Source of the DNA: Myxococcales bacterium
GTDB taxonomy: Bacteria; Myxococcota_A; Polyangia; Polyangiales; Houyiibacteriaceae
Length of the DNA: 10,871 nt
Assembly: GCA_020354595.1 (NCBI GenBank)
Contig: CP070650.1
Span: 1,253,105-1,263,975, forward strand
Direction: 5' to 3'
Shown here one piece after another: positions 1 to 8,334 of the stretch (position 1 is its first letter; every line of letters starts with the position of its first letter). The translations under genes were made by a program, and so were the position numbers. The notes beneath the pieces were generated by a model, which was not told where the DNA came from, did no database searches, and worked only from the letters and a program-made list of their open reading frames with translations.

Positions 1-215
1 CCGCAGCCTCGTTGGTCGAAAAGAACGACGCGGTAGACCGCGGGATCCCAAAAACGCCGATGGACCGCGCTGCAGCCTCCCCCTGGGCCGCCATGGACGA
101 AAATCGCGGGCTTTCCCTGCGGATTGCCACACTGCTCGTAGTACACCGAGTGCACGTCATCGACGCGCAGTTGTCCGGAGTCGAACGGCTCGATTTCTGG
201 GAAAAGGCCTGGCAT
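1..215 (-). CDS. pip: Proline iminopeptidase, N-terminal part (gene runs off left edge)
   Basis: Prolyl aminopeptidase (alpha/beta-hydrolase, family S33) removes N-terminal proline from peptides in the cytoplasm. Reading the minus strand from the ATG at 215-213 gives 71 residues plus part of a codon, beginning MPGLFPEIEPFDSGQL. Family hallmarks follow in order: YYEQCGNPQGKP at residues 25-36, the oxyanion-hole glycine motif HGGPGGG at 41-47, and FDQRGCG from 66, just before the usual RS of the family. The catalytic Ser, Asp and His lie outside the window. The start fits the family's usual N terminus, and an in-frame TGA lies 15 bases upstream, so the start cannot be far off. No convincing Shine-Dalgarno is visible. 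The gene is divergent from prfC. Identity is clear; whether the gene is intact beyond the edge cannot be seen. Confidence 0.9.
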   Translation of the reverse strand, partial: MPGLFPEIEPFDSGQLRVDDVHSVYYEQCGNPQGKPAIFVHGGPGGGCSAVHRRFWDPAVYRVVLFDQRGC

Positions 216-284
216 TTGGAGCGCGAATCACAGCACGTTCGCGGACTGGCGCAACCGTCGACAGTGACTATGTTGCGGCGCGGC

Positions 285-1877
285 ATGAGCCAGAACGAAT
301 ACCAGAGGCGACGCACCTTCGCGATCATCTCGCATCCAGACGCCGGCAAGACGACGTTGACCGAGAAGCTCTTGCTTTACGGAGGGGCGATTCACGCAGC
401 CGGTGCGGTGAAATCGCGCAAAGCCAAGCGCGCGGCGGTCAGCGACTGGATGGCGCTCGAGAAACAACGTGGCATTTCGGTCACCAGCTCCGTGCTGCAG
501 TTCGAGTACGACGAAGTCCGTTGGAACCTGCTCGATACGCCCGGCCACAACGACTTCAGTGAGGACACCTACCGTACGCTGATGGCAGCCGACTGCGCGA
601 TCATGATTCTCGACGCCGCCCGTGGCGTCGAGCCGCAGACGCGAAAGCTCTTTCACGTCTGCCGCATGCGTAACACGCCCGTGGTCACGTTCATCAACAA
701 AATGGACCGGCCGGCTCGCGACGCGTTCGCGCTCATGAGTGACGTCGAGGACGTGCTCGGGGTCGGGACCGTCCCGTTCACCTGGCCCATCGGGAGCGGC
801 GATCTGTTTCAAGGGGTCTATGACCGGCGGAACGAGGCCGTCCTTCGATTCGAACGTTCGTCGGAGGGGCAGGCCAAGCGAGCCGAAATGAAGGTCACCG
901 GTATCGACGACCCCGAGCTCGACGCACTGCTCGGCGAGGAACCCGCCCAGACGCTTCGCGACGAAATCGAGCTGCTCGACGGGGCAGGAGAGGAGTGGGA
1001 CGAGGCGCGTTTCCTCGCCGGCGATCTCACGCCTGTGTTTTTCGGCAGCGCGCTCACGAACTTCGGTGTCGAGCCGTTCCTTCAGGCCTTCAAAGACCTC
1101 TGCCCCCCTCCCGGTGACCGCGGTGCCGCGGGCGACATTACCGTGAGCCCGAACGACGATCGGTTCAGCGCGTTCGTATTCAAGGTGCAGGCGAACATGG
1201 ATCCGTCCCACCGGGATCGCATCGCCTTCGCACGCATCTGCTCTGGCAAGTTCGAGGGCGGCATGCGCGTCCATCACTACCGGCTCGGCAAGGCGGTCCG
1301 CCTCAATCGCGCCGAGCAGTTCTTCGCGCAGGACCGCGAAAGCGTGATGGAGGCCTACGCAGGAGACATCATCGGTTTGTACGATCCGGGCCTGTTTCGG
1401 ATCGGCGACACTCTGTCGACTCAGGGTCCGATGAGCTTCGATGCGGTGCCGCGATTTTCGCCCGAGCACTTCGGTCGCTTGCAACTTCTCGATCCCCTGA
1501 AGCGCAAGCAACTCCAAAAAGGAATTCAAGAGCTCTCGGAAGAGGGCCCTGTCCAGTTGTTCACCGAGCCGGGTCGGGAAAAGGATCCGGTCTGTGGTGT
1601 CGTCGGCCGACTGCAGTTCGACGTGTTGATGTTTCGCCTCGAGCACGAGTACGGAGCCAAGGTGACCTTCGACCTGTTGCCGTATCAATACGCCCGCTGG
1701 GTCGATGGCGCCGCGACGTGCGCCGAGCTCAAGGCGCGTCGAGTCCCGATGGCGGTCCTGGACCGTGACCACAGGCCCGTAGCCCTCTTTCGCGACGAAT
1801 GGGAGCTCGGGCGGGCCGAGCGGGACAACGAGAATTGGACGTTCCACGAAACCGCCCCGATAGTCGCCGCTGCGTGA
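285..1877 (+). CDS. prfC: Peptide chain release factor 3 (RF3)
   Basis: RF3 is a translational GTPase that recycles RF1/RF2 from the ribosome after peptide release. From the ATG at 285 the protein is 530 aa, close to the 529 aa of E. coli RF3, and starts MSQNEYQRRRTFAIISHPDAG. The G-domain motifs are complete: P-loop HPDAGKTT (17-24), switch I RGISVTSS (63-70), DTPGH (84-88) and NKMD (138-141). Beta-barrel and C-terminal domains follow, ending near NENWTFHETAP. The frame stays open upstream to position 12, but that part is antisense to pip and unlike RF3. An ATG at 270 is an alternative that adds five residues (MLRRG). Neither start has a good Shine-Dalgarno; 285 fits the family N terminus best. 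The gene appears to be a single transcription unit, divergent from pip, with a 61-bp gap before the next gene. Confidence 0.96.
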   Translation: MSQNEYQRRRTFAIISHPDAGKTTLTEKLLLYGGAIHAAGAVKSRKAKRAAVSDWMALEKQRGISVTSSVLQFEYDEVRWNLLDTPGHNDFSEDTYRTLMAADCAIMILDAARGVEPQTRKLFHVCRMRNTPVVTFINKMDRPARDAFALMSDVEDVLGVGTVPFTWPIGSGDLFQGVYDRRNEAVLRFERSSEGQAKRAEMKVTGIDDPELDALLGEEPAQTLRDEIELLDGAGEEWDEARFLAGDLTPVFFGSALTNFGVEPFLQAFKDLCPPPGDRGAAGDITVSPNDDRFSAFVFKVQANMDPSHRDRIAFARICSGKFEGGMRVHHYRLGKAVRLNRAEQFFAQDRESVMEAYAGDIIGLYDPGLFRIGDTLSTQGPMSFDAVPRFSPEHFGRLQLLDPLKRKQLQKGIQELSEEGPVQLFTEPGREKDPVCGVVGRLQFDVLMFRLEHEYGAKVTFDLLPYQYARWVDGAATCAELKARRVPMAVLDRDHRPVALFRDEWELGRAERDNENWTFHETAPIVAAA

Positions 1878-1879
1878 AT

Positions 1880-1898
1880 ACGGGGGTGTCGACCCCGT
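1880..1898. other. Small inverted repeat after prfC
   Basis: Arms ACGGGG (1880-1885) and CCCCGT (1893-1898) flank a 7-base loop, 3 bases after the prfC stop codon. It could be a weak transcript end or stabilising hairpin for prfC. It is followed by CCAAAA rather than a T-run, so it is not a standard intrinsic terminator, and it may be chance in GC-rich DNA. Confidence 0.3.
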
Positions 1899-1908
1899 CC
1901 AAAAGCGG

Positions 1909-1914
1909 CATAAT
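1909..1914 (+). promoter_or_regulatory. Possible -10 box of the YceI-family gene
   Basis: CATAAT matches the sigma-70 -10 consensus at five of six positions and lies 25 bases before the start codon, in an otherwise GC-rich 61-bp gap. No good -35 box sits at 16-18 bp: the nearest candidate, TCGACC at 1889-1894, leaves only 14 bp. This is a weak prediction. Confidence 0.25.
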
Positions 1915-1920
1915 TGAGGT

Positions 1921-1930
1921 GAAGAGGGGA
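1921..1930 (+). promoter_or_regulatory. Ribosome binding site of the YceI-family gene
   Basis: The purine-rich stretch GAAGAGGGGA ends 8 bases before the ATG at 1939. It supports a start at the tandem ATG codons 1939/1942. Confidence 0.6.
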
Positions 1931-1938
1931 ATGGGTGG

Positions 1939-2541
1939 ATGATGAAGTACGTCACTAGATTGAGCTTGGTCATTGCCGCATGGTTGGCTCTGCCGGCCGT
2001 TTCCCATGCGGACCCGACGACCTTTCGGATCGGCGGTGATGGCAAAAGCCGCGCGACTTTCGTGTCGGACGCGCCGCTCGAGACGATGACCGGGAAGACC
2101 AGCAAGGTGACGGGAACCCTGACGGTCGATCCCATCGACATCACCAAGACGACGGGCAAGTTCAAGGTCCCGGTGAAGTCGATTCGAACCGGCAGCGATC
2201 TCCGCGACGAGCACCTTCAAGGCGACGGCTGGCTCGATGCCAAGAAGAATCCCTTCATCCATTTCGAGATCAGCGAGGTAGTCCTCGGCAAGAGGGGCAA
2301 CAAAGAGCTCAAGCGAGGCAAGGACACCAAGGTCGAGGTCAAGGGCAAATTCACCGCGCACGGGGTGACTCAGTACGTCACCGCAAAAGGCACGGTGAAC
2401 TGGTCCGGCGAAGCAATTCAGATCAAAGCGAGCTTCCCCTACAACCTCACCGACCACGAAATCTCAGTCCCGTCGATCGTACGGCTGAAGGTCGCGAACG
2501 TGATGACAGCGTCGGTGGATCTGAGGGGTGGAGCAAAATAG
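1939..2541 (+). CDS. Secreted YceI-family protein (polyisoprenoid-binding-like)
   Basis: A 200-aa protein with a Sec signal peptide: MMKYVTR, a hydrophobic core from about 8 to 20, and a likely signal-peptidase I site SHA|DP after residue 24. The mature part of about 176 aa matches the YceI lipocalin-like beta-barrel. Recognisable elements are the start TTFRIGGDGKSRATFVSDAP, the alternating strand pattern, and the conserved stretch SIRTGSDLRDEHLQGDGWLD...NPFIHFE. Family members bind polyisoprenoid or amphiphilic molecules in the periplasm; the ligand here cannot be told. The tandem ATG leaves the start open between 1939 and 1942. The stop lies only 10 bp from the end of the converging prlC gene, with no terminator between them. 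The gene seems to have its own promoter. Confidence 0.88.
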   Translation: MMKYVTRLSLVIAAWLALPAVSHADPTTFRIGGDGKSRATFVSDAPLETMTGKTSKVTGTLTVDPIDITKTTGKFKVPVKSIRTGSDLRDEHLQGDGWLDAKKNPFIHFEISEVVLGKRGNKELKRGKDTKVEVKGKFTAHGVTQYVTAKGTVNWSGEAIQIKASFPYNLTDHEISVPSIVRLKVANVMTASVDLRGGAK

Positions 2542-2551
2542 CTGGCGGTGA

Positions 2552-4579
2552 CTACAGCAGGCCAGCTCGTTCCAATAGAGGCTCCAGCCTCGGCTCTCTT
2601 CCCATGAACGCCTCGTAGAGCTTCGCGGGATCCTCGCTGTTGCCTTTGGATAGAATTGTGTCGCGGAAGGCGCGGCCGACCGTGGAGTTGGTGATTCCTT
2701 CCTTTTTGAAGCGCGTGAAGGCATCGGCGTCGAGCACCTCGGCCCACTTGTAGCTGTAGTAGCCCGCCGCGTAGCCGGTAGGGTGGGCGAAGACGTGGGT
2801 GAAGCCGGCGAGCATGGCGTAGTTGCCGGGTAGAGTCGTCGGGGCGTACTTCTGCAGATTCGCGCGCGCGTACGCCATCACGTCGCCATCGCGGTTCGGG
2901 TCATAGTGCCTGTGTAGCGCCAAGTCGGTCGATGCGAAGCCGAGCTGCCGCATCTGCGCGTTGGCCGCGCGATAGGTTCGTGCGCGAACCATCTTGTCGT
3001 AGAGCCCATCGGGTATGCGCTCGCCGGTTTCGTGGTGAGCGGCGAACAAGTCGAGACCGCTCCGCTCCCAGCACCAGTTCTCCATGATCTGCGACGGAAG
3101 TTCGACGAAGTCCCACGCGACGTTGGTTCCCGCGAGGCTACGCACTCGGACGCGGCTGAAGCAGTGATGGAGCAGATGCCCGAACTCGTGAAAAAGCGTC
3201 TCCACCTCCCGATGAGTGAGTAGCGCGGGCTTGTCGCCGACGGGCGGGTTCACGTTTGCGCAGAAGAGTCCGAGATTCGGCAGGGGATCGTCTTCGGAGT
3301 ACCCCACGCTGATCAACGAATTCATCCACGCCCCGCCGCGCTTGTTTTCCCGCGGGAAAAGGTCGACGTAGAAGGCGGCGACCATCGTGCCGTCGGGCTC
3401 CCGAAGGCCGTACGACTTCACCTCCGGGTCCCAAGTCACCGCGTCCCGCTCGACGATCTCCACCTCGTACAACGCTTGAGCCGTTGCAAATAACCCATCG
3501 AGCACACGGTCGAGCGGGAAGTACGGACGGAGCTCCTCCTCGTTGAAGTCGTACTCCGCTTGTCGTTGCTTCTCCGCGTAGTACGCGACGTCCCACGGCT
3601 CGATCGACGGCGCGTCGTTGCCTTCGAGGTCTCGCCGATAAGCTTGCAGCGCTGCGTTCTCGCGCTCGAACGCCTTACGTGTCTTGCCGTGCAAGTCATC
3701 AATGAAGCTTTCCGCCTTGGCACCCTCCTTGGCCATGCGGTCTTCGGTCACGAGATCCGAGAAATCGTGGTAACGCAGAAGCTCGGCCTTGGCGCGGCGG
3801 AGCTCGAGCACCCGCGCAATGATCGGGCGATTGTCTCGCTCGCCCGATACCGCCCGCGTGTTATACGCACGCCACACCTGCTCGCGAATGGTCGCGTCAT
3901 CGAGGTAGGTCAAGAGCGGGATGAGGCTCGGCGCCTGAAGGGTGAAGCGCCAGCCCTCGAGCCCCTTAGCACGCGCGTTTTCGGCAGCGGCCTGCTTCAC
4001 GCTCTGTGGCAGCCCTGCTAGCTGGCTCTCGTCGGTGAGGACGAGCTCGAACGCATTGGTTTCATCGAGCACGTTCTGCGCGAACTCGGTGGTGAGCTTG
4101 GTGAGCTCGACCTCCATGGCCTGAAGCTTCGCTTTGTCTTCAGGATTGAGCTCGGCGCCATGTCGGCGAAAGTCGTCGAGCGTCTTTTCGAGGAACCGTT
4201 TCCGGGTTGGGTCCAACGCTGCCGCTTCCTCGGTCTCCGAGAACGCGCGAACCACCTGGTAGAGCCTGTCGTTCATCGCGAGCTCGGACCAGAACGCGCT
4301 TACCTTGGGTACGGTCGCGTTGTACGCTTCTCGCAGCGCGTCGGTCGTTGCCACGCTTTCCAAGTGCCCCACCGTCGTCGCGGCTCGCTCGAGCGATTCG
4401 GTCGCGTCTTCGAGCGCGCCGAGCGAGTTGTCGTAGGTGCGGGGCTCGCTCTGCGAGACGATCGCGTCGACCGCGGCGCGCGACACAGCCAAGAGCTCGT
4501 CGATGGCCGGCTCGACGTGCTCGGCCTCGATTCGATCGAACGGAATCTCGAATCCGAGTTGGATCAACGGGTTAGCCAT
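2552..4579 (-). CDS. prlC: Oligopeptidase A (M3 family zinc metallopeptidase)
   Basis: A 675-aa cytoplasmic thimet-type oligopeptidase, close to the 680 aa of E. coli OpdA/PrlC. It degrades short peptides, including cleaved signal peptides. The N terminus MANPLIQLGFEIPF and the block EPWDVAYYAEKQRQAEYDF (from 327) are typical of the family. The zinc site is complete: HEFGH at 464-468 with the third ligand Glu in FVELPSQ (E493). The substrate-side loop HPTGYAAGYYSYKWAEVLDA follows at 599-618. The protein has no signal peptide. The ATG at 4579 fits the family N terminus, although the upstream ribosome site is weak. The gene is transcribed away from the lipid operon, across a shared 110-bp intergenic region, and converges on the YceI-family gene. 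Nothing suggests a broken gene. Confidence 0.95.
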   Translation of the reverse strand: MANPLIQLGFEIPFDRIEAEHVEPAIDELLAVSRAAVDAIVSQSEPRTYDNSLGALEDATESLERAATTVGHLESVATTDALREAYNATVPKVSAFWSELAMNDRLYQVVRAFSETEEAAALDPTRKRFLEKTLDDFRRHGAELNPEDKAKLQAMEVELTKLTTEFAQNVLDETNAFELVLTDESQLAGLPQSVKQAAAENARAKGLEGWRFTLQAPSLIPLLTYLDDATIREQVWRAYNTRAVSGERDNRPIIARVLELRRAKAELLRYHDFSDLVTEDRMAKEGAKAESFIDDLHGKTRKAFERENAALQAYRRDLEGNDAPSIEPWDVAYYAEKQRQAEYDFNEEELRPYFPLDRVLDGLFATAQALYEVEIVERDAVTWDPEVKSYGLREPDGTMVAAFYVDLFPRENKRGGAWMNSLISVGYSEDDPLPNLGLFCANVNPPVGDKPALLTHREVETLFHEFGHLLHHCFSRVRVRSLAGTNVAWDFVELPSQIMENWCWERSGLDLFAAHHETGERIPDGLYDKMVRARTYRAANAQMRQLGFASTDLALHRHYDPNRDGDVMAYARANLQKYAPTTLPGNYAMLAGFTHVFAHPTGYAAGYYSYKWAEVLDADAFTRFKKEGITNSTVGRAFRDTILSKGNSEDPAKLYEAFMGREPRLEPLLERAGLL

Positions 4580-4612
4580 CGCCGAAGCCTAGCAGCGGGA
4601 CCCAGGTTTGCG

Positions 4613-4640
4613 CGGCTCCCTACCAAATGGTAGAGAGCCG
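4613..4640. promoter_or_regulatory. 28-bp near-perfect palindrome, candidate operator
   Basis: In the divergent prlC / lipid-operon intergenic region, the inner arms CTACCA (4620-4625) and TGGTAG (4628-4633) flank a central AA. The outer arms CGGCTC and GAGCCG continue the dyad after one C/A mismatch, giving 13-base arms with a single mismatch. No T-run follows on either side, so it is not an intrinsic terminator. Its position about 50 bp before the first lipid gene, between two divergent genes, fits a binding site for a dimeric repressor such as a TetR- or GntR-type regulator. No regulator gene is in the window, so the identity of the binding protein is open. Confidence 0.55.
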
Positions 4641-4677
4641 GGTCGGGCGGGAGGGCCTCCACCGCACCGTCGAGCTC

Positions 4678-4682
4678 GGAGA
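4678..4682 (+). promoter_or_regulatory. Ribosome binding site deciding the MaoC start
   Basis: GGAGA lies 7 bases before the ATG at 4690. It favours this start over the in-frame ATG at 4627, which lies inside the palindrome and would add 21 residues unlike the family. Confidence 0.65.
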
Positions 4683-4689
4683 ATCGGTT

Positions 4690-5586
4690 ATGGCGGTACC
4701 CACGCGTTACATCCTCCACCAGGGGCCGGTGATCGGCGCCATCGCTCGCGCCGCGGTCGTCGCGCTCAAGAGCGCGTCCGGCAAGGGAAATCAGCCGCCA
4801 TCGGAGGTTCCTGGCCCGATTGTGTCGGCGTCGATCTCACCGCGACCAGCCGACCTCGTTCGCGACTACATCCGCCACGTCGGTGGCGATCCGGCGTGGT
4901 ACCGCGAGCAGGTGCCTGCTCATTTGTTCCCACAGTGGGTGTTTCCGCTCCAAGCGAGGGGCCTCGAAGGCCTCCAGTACCCGATGCAGCGGGTGCTCAA
5001 CGGCGGCAGCCGCCTGCAGATGAATGCGCCGCTGCCCCTAAACCAGCGCTTCGAGCTCAAGGTGCAGCTGATCGACATCGATGACAACGGTCGCCGTGCG
5101 GTGATCCACCAGCGCGCAACGATGTCGACCTCGGCGCACCCCGAAGCGGTCATCGCCGACGTCTACGGGATCGTTCCGCTCGGCGGCGGCGACAAGTCGG
5201 ACAAGAAGAAGGACGATCGGCCGCGCGTGCCAGTCATCGTGAAGGAGCTCGGGCGATGGAGGCTCGGCACGCACGTGGGCCTCGACTTCGCGAAGCTCAC
5301 CGGCGACTTCAATCCGATTCATTGGATTCCGCCCGCCGCGCGCGCGAACGGTTTCCGCAACGTGATCAACCACGGATTCTCCACGATGGCGCGCTCCATC
5401 GAGGGCTTGAACCGCAACGTGTTTTCCGGTGACGTAAGCCGGCTCGAGTCGATCGACGTGCAGTTCAAGAGGCCGCTGGTGCTGCCCGCGGAAGTTGGGC
5501 TCTACGTCGATGACGATCGTGTGTTTGTGGGGGACGCGCCCGGCGGCCCCGCGTATTTGGTTGGAACCTATTCAGTGAGGAGCTGA
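4690..5586 (+). CDS. Double-hotdog MaoC-type acyl-CoA/ACP hydratase (HtdX-like)
   Basis: A 298-aa protein predicted to interconvert (R)-3-hydroxyacyl and trans-2-enoyl thioesters. Two hotdog units are suggested: a non-catalytic N-terminal one (about 45-162) and a C-terminal MaoC domain (about 185-298), joined by a charged DKSDKKKDDRPR linker at 168-179. The C-terminal unit carries the hydratase-2 motif: FAKLTGDFNPIH (200-211) with predicted catalytic D206 and H211, followed by GFRNVINHGFSTMA (221-234). Length and architecture resemble M. tuberculosis HtdX (Rv0241c), which also neighbours a long FabG. It is the first gene of the operon. Its stop is 6 bp from the reductase start, and the reductase's ribosome site lies inside its last codons. 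Substrate chain length, and CoA versus ACP, cannot be read from the sequence. Confidence 0.88.
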   Translation: MAVPTRYILHQGPVIGAIARAAVVALKSASGKGNQPPSEVPGPIVSASISPRPADLVRDYIRHVGGDPAWYREQVPAHLFPQWVFPLQARGLEGLQYPMQRVLNGGSRLQMNAPLPLNQRFELKVQLIDIDDNGRRAVIHQRATMSTSAHPEAVIADVYGIVPLGGGDKSDKKKDDRPRVPVIVKELGRWRLGTHVGLDFAKLTGDFNPIHWIPPAARANGFRNVINHGFSTMARSIEGLNRNVFSGDVSRLESIDVQFKRPLVLPAEVGLYVDDDRVFVGDAPGGPAYLVGTYSVRS

Positions 5587-5592
5587 GCCCGA

Positions 5593-7020
5593 ATGACGGA
5601 CCTTTTGCTCGAAAACGAAAACGCCCGAAGACTGGTCAAGACACTTGGCCTTCCCATCCCGGTGCCCGAGAAGCTCGCGCGCTCCCGGGGCCCATACGAG
5701 GAGCGGCCGCTCGACGAAAAGAAAGTGCTCGTCTGCGGGGTCGGCGGCCTGCAGCACGTATTGGCGCAAGTCCTGACGAAAGCCGGCGCGTACCCCTTGG
5801 TGCTCGGCACCTCGGATGCGGTTCTCGAGCCTTTCGTGGGCCCGGGAGAGGCCTGGGCGCGGGCCCCGCGGCGGGTCGAGCCTGGCGAGGCGCCAGAGGG
5901 TGAGCGGGTCGACGCCATCGTCTTCGATGGCACGGGTCTCGAGACCCCGGATGATCTTCATCAGCTTTACGCATTCATCAGCCCGTGGATTCGCAGGCTG
6001 ATTCGGTCGGGGCGGGTCGTCGTGCTCGGGCGTCCGGCGGCGGACGCGAAGAAGCCGGTCCGAGCAGCCACGCGCGCGGGGCTCGAAGGGTTCACGCGGA
6101 GCCTCGCCAAAGAGATCGGCGGCAACGGCTCGATCGCAAACAGTGTGTTCGTGCAGGAGGGCGCCGACGACCGGCTCGGCCCTGTGCTCCGCTTCTTGTT
6201 GTCGCCACGGTCGGCGTACATCAGCTGCCAGCCGTTTCACGTCACCAAGCTTGCCAAGGCCGACGAAACTCCGCCCGAGACACACGTGCTCGGCGGGAAG
6301 GTCGCGTTGGTAACCGGCGCGGCGCGCGGCATCGGTGAAGCAACGGCGGAGCTGTTGGCTGCGGAGGGCGCGCACGTCGTCTGTCTCGACCGGCCGGCCG
6401 ACGACGGCCCGTGTAGCAAAGTGGCACAGCGGATCGGCGGCTCGACGCTGCTCATCGACATCACCGACGTGGACGCGCCGCAACGGATTGCCGGCGAGCT
6501 CAAAGAGCGCTTCGGCGGCGTCGACATCGTCGTGCACAACGCAGGCGTGACTCGCGACAAGACGCTTGCGCGTATGAAACCCGAGCAGTGGGACATGGCG
6601 GTCGACATCAACCTCGGCGCTGTCATTCGCATCACGGACCGACTGTTGTCTGGGAGCGTACTTCGTGAGGGTGGCCGGGTGATCTGTCTGTCGTCCGTGT
6701 CCGGAATCGCCGGCAACCGCGGGCAAACCAACTATTCGGCCGGTAAGGCAGGCATCGTCGGCTTCGTCCGGGCGCTCGCCCCCAAGGTCGCCAAGAAGGG
6801 CATCACCGTCAACGCGATCGCGCCCGGCTTCATCGAAACCCGGCTTACCGACGCCATGCCGGTCGCCTTTCGCGAGGTCGCCCGACGTATGGCAGCGGTC
6901 GGGCAAGGTGGTAAGCCCGTGGACGTGGGCCAAGCGATTACCTTTCTTGCAACCCCTGGTGCCGCCGGACTGACCGGCGAAACCGTTCGCGTCTGCGGAG
7001 GCGCGCTCGTAGGAGCATGA
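5593..7020 (+). CDS. fabG: High-molecular-weight 3-oxoacyl reductase (FabG4-type, two-domain SDR)
   Basis: A 475-aa NAD(P)H-dependent 3-oxoacyl-ACP/CoA reductase, almost twice the length of ordinary FabG (about 245 aa). The C-terminal half is a complete classical SDR: TGAARGIG (241-248), HNAG (315-318), N340, and the catalytic S368-Y381-K385 in SSVSG...NYSAGKAG. The N-terminal half (about 42-220) keeps the outline of the same fold but has lost the cofactor motif and the Ser/Tyr/Lys. This is the layout of the HMW-FabG class, of which M. tuberculosis FabG4 (Rv0242c, 454 aa) is the known example, described there as having a flavodoxin-like first domain. An AGGAG at 5578-5582, inside the end of the preceding gene, supports the ATG at 5593. 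The stop overlaps an ATG at 7017 just ahead of the thiolase, suggesting translational coupling. Confidence 0.92.
   Translation: MTDLLLENENARRLVKTLGLPIPVPEKLARSRGPYEERPLDEKKVLVCGVGGLQHVLAQVLTKAGAYPLVLGTSDAVLEPFVGPGEAWARAPRRVEPGEAPEGERVDAIVFDGTGLETPDDLHQLYAFISPWIRRLIRSGRVVVLGRPAADAKKPVRAATRAGLEGFTRSLAKEIGGNGSIANSVFVQEGADDRLGPVLRFLLSPRSAYISCQPFHVTKLAKADETPPETHVLGGKVALVTGAARGIGEATAELLAAEGAHVVCLDRPADDGPCSKVAQRIGGSTLLIDITDVDAPQRIAGELKERFGGVDIVVHNAGVTRDKTLARMKPEQWDMAVDINLGAVIRITDRLLSGSVLREGGRVICLSSVSGIAGNRGQTNYSAGKAGIVGFVRALAPKVAKKGITVNAIAPGFIETRLTDAMPVAFREVARRMAAVGQGGKPVDVGQAITFLATPGAAGLTGETVRVCGGALVGA
7011..7015 (+). promoter_or_regulatory. Ribosome binding site deciding the thiolase start
   Basis: AGGAG sits 7 bases before the ATG at 7023 but only 1 base before the ATG at 7017. 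The spacing therefore favours 7023, although 7017 is the one that overlaps the stop of the upstream gene. Confidence 0.6.
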
Positions 7021-7022
7021 AC

Positions 7023-8330
<1,308 letters not shown>

Positions 8331-8334
8331 TCGA

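Noticed and set aside
12..284. N-terminal extension of prfC
   Set aside because: Residues before the ATG at 270 are antisense to pip and unlike RF3; the 530-aa form already matches the family length.
228..2165. Minus-strand open frame of 645 codons opposite prfC
   Set aside because: It lies fully antisense to a clear RF3 gene and into the YceI gene, has the Arg/His/Val-rich composition typical of GC-rich shadow frames, and shows no recognisable domain.
2542..2551. Terminator between the convergent YceI and prlC genes
   Set aside because: The gap is 10 bp, with no hairpin or T-run visible.
4627..4689. Earlier ATG for the MaoC-type hydratase
   Set aside because: It lies inside the palindrome, lacks a ribosome site and adds 21 residues with no family match; the ATG at 4690 has GGAGA at 7 bases.
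5572..6933. Minus-strand open frame of 453 codons opposite the FabG4-type reductase
   Set aside because: Antisense to a protein with complete SDR motifs; low-complexity Arg/Asp/His composition and no family resemblance.
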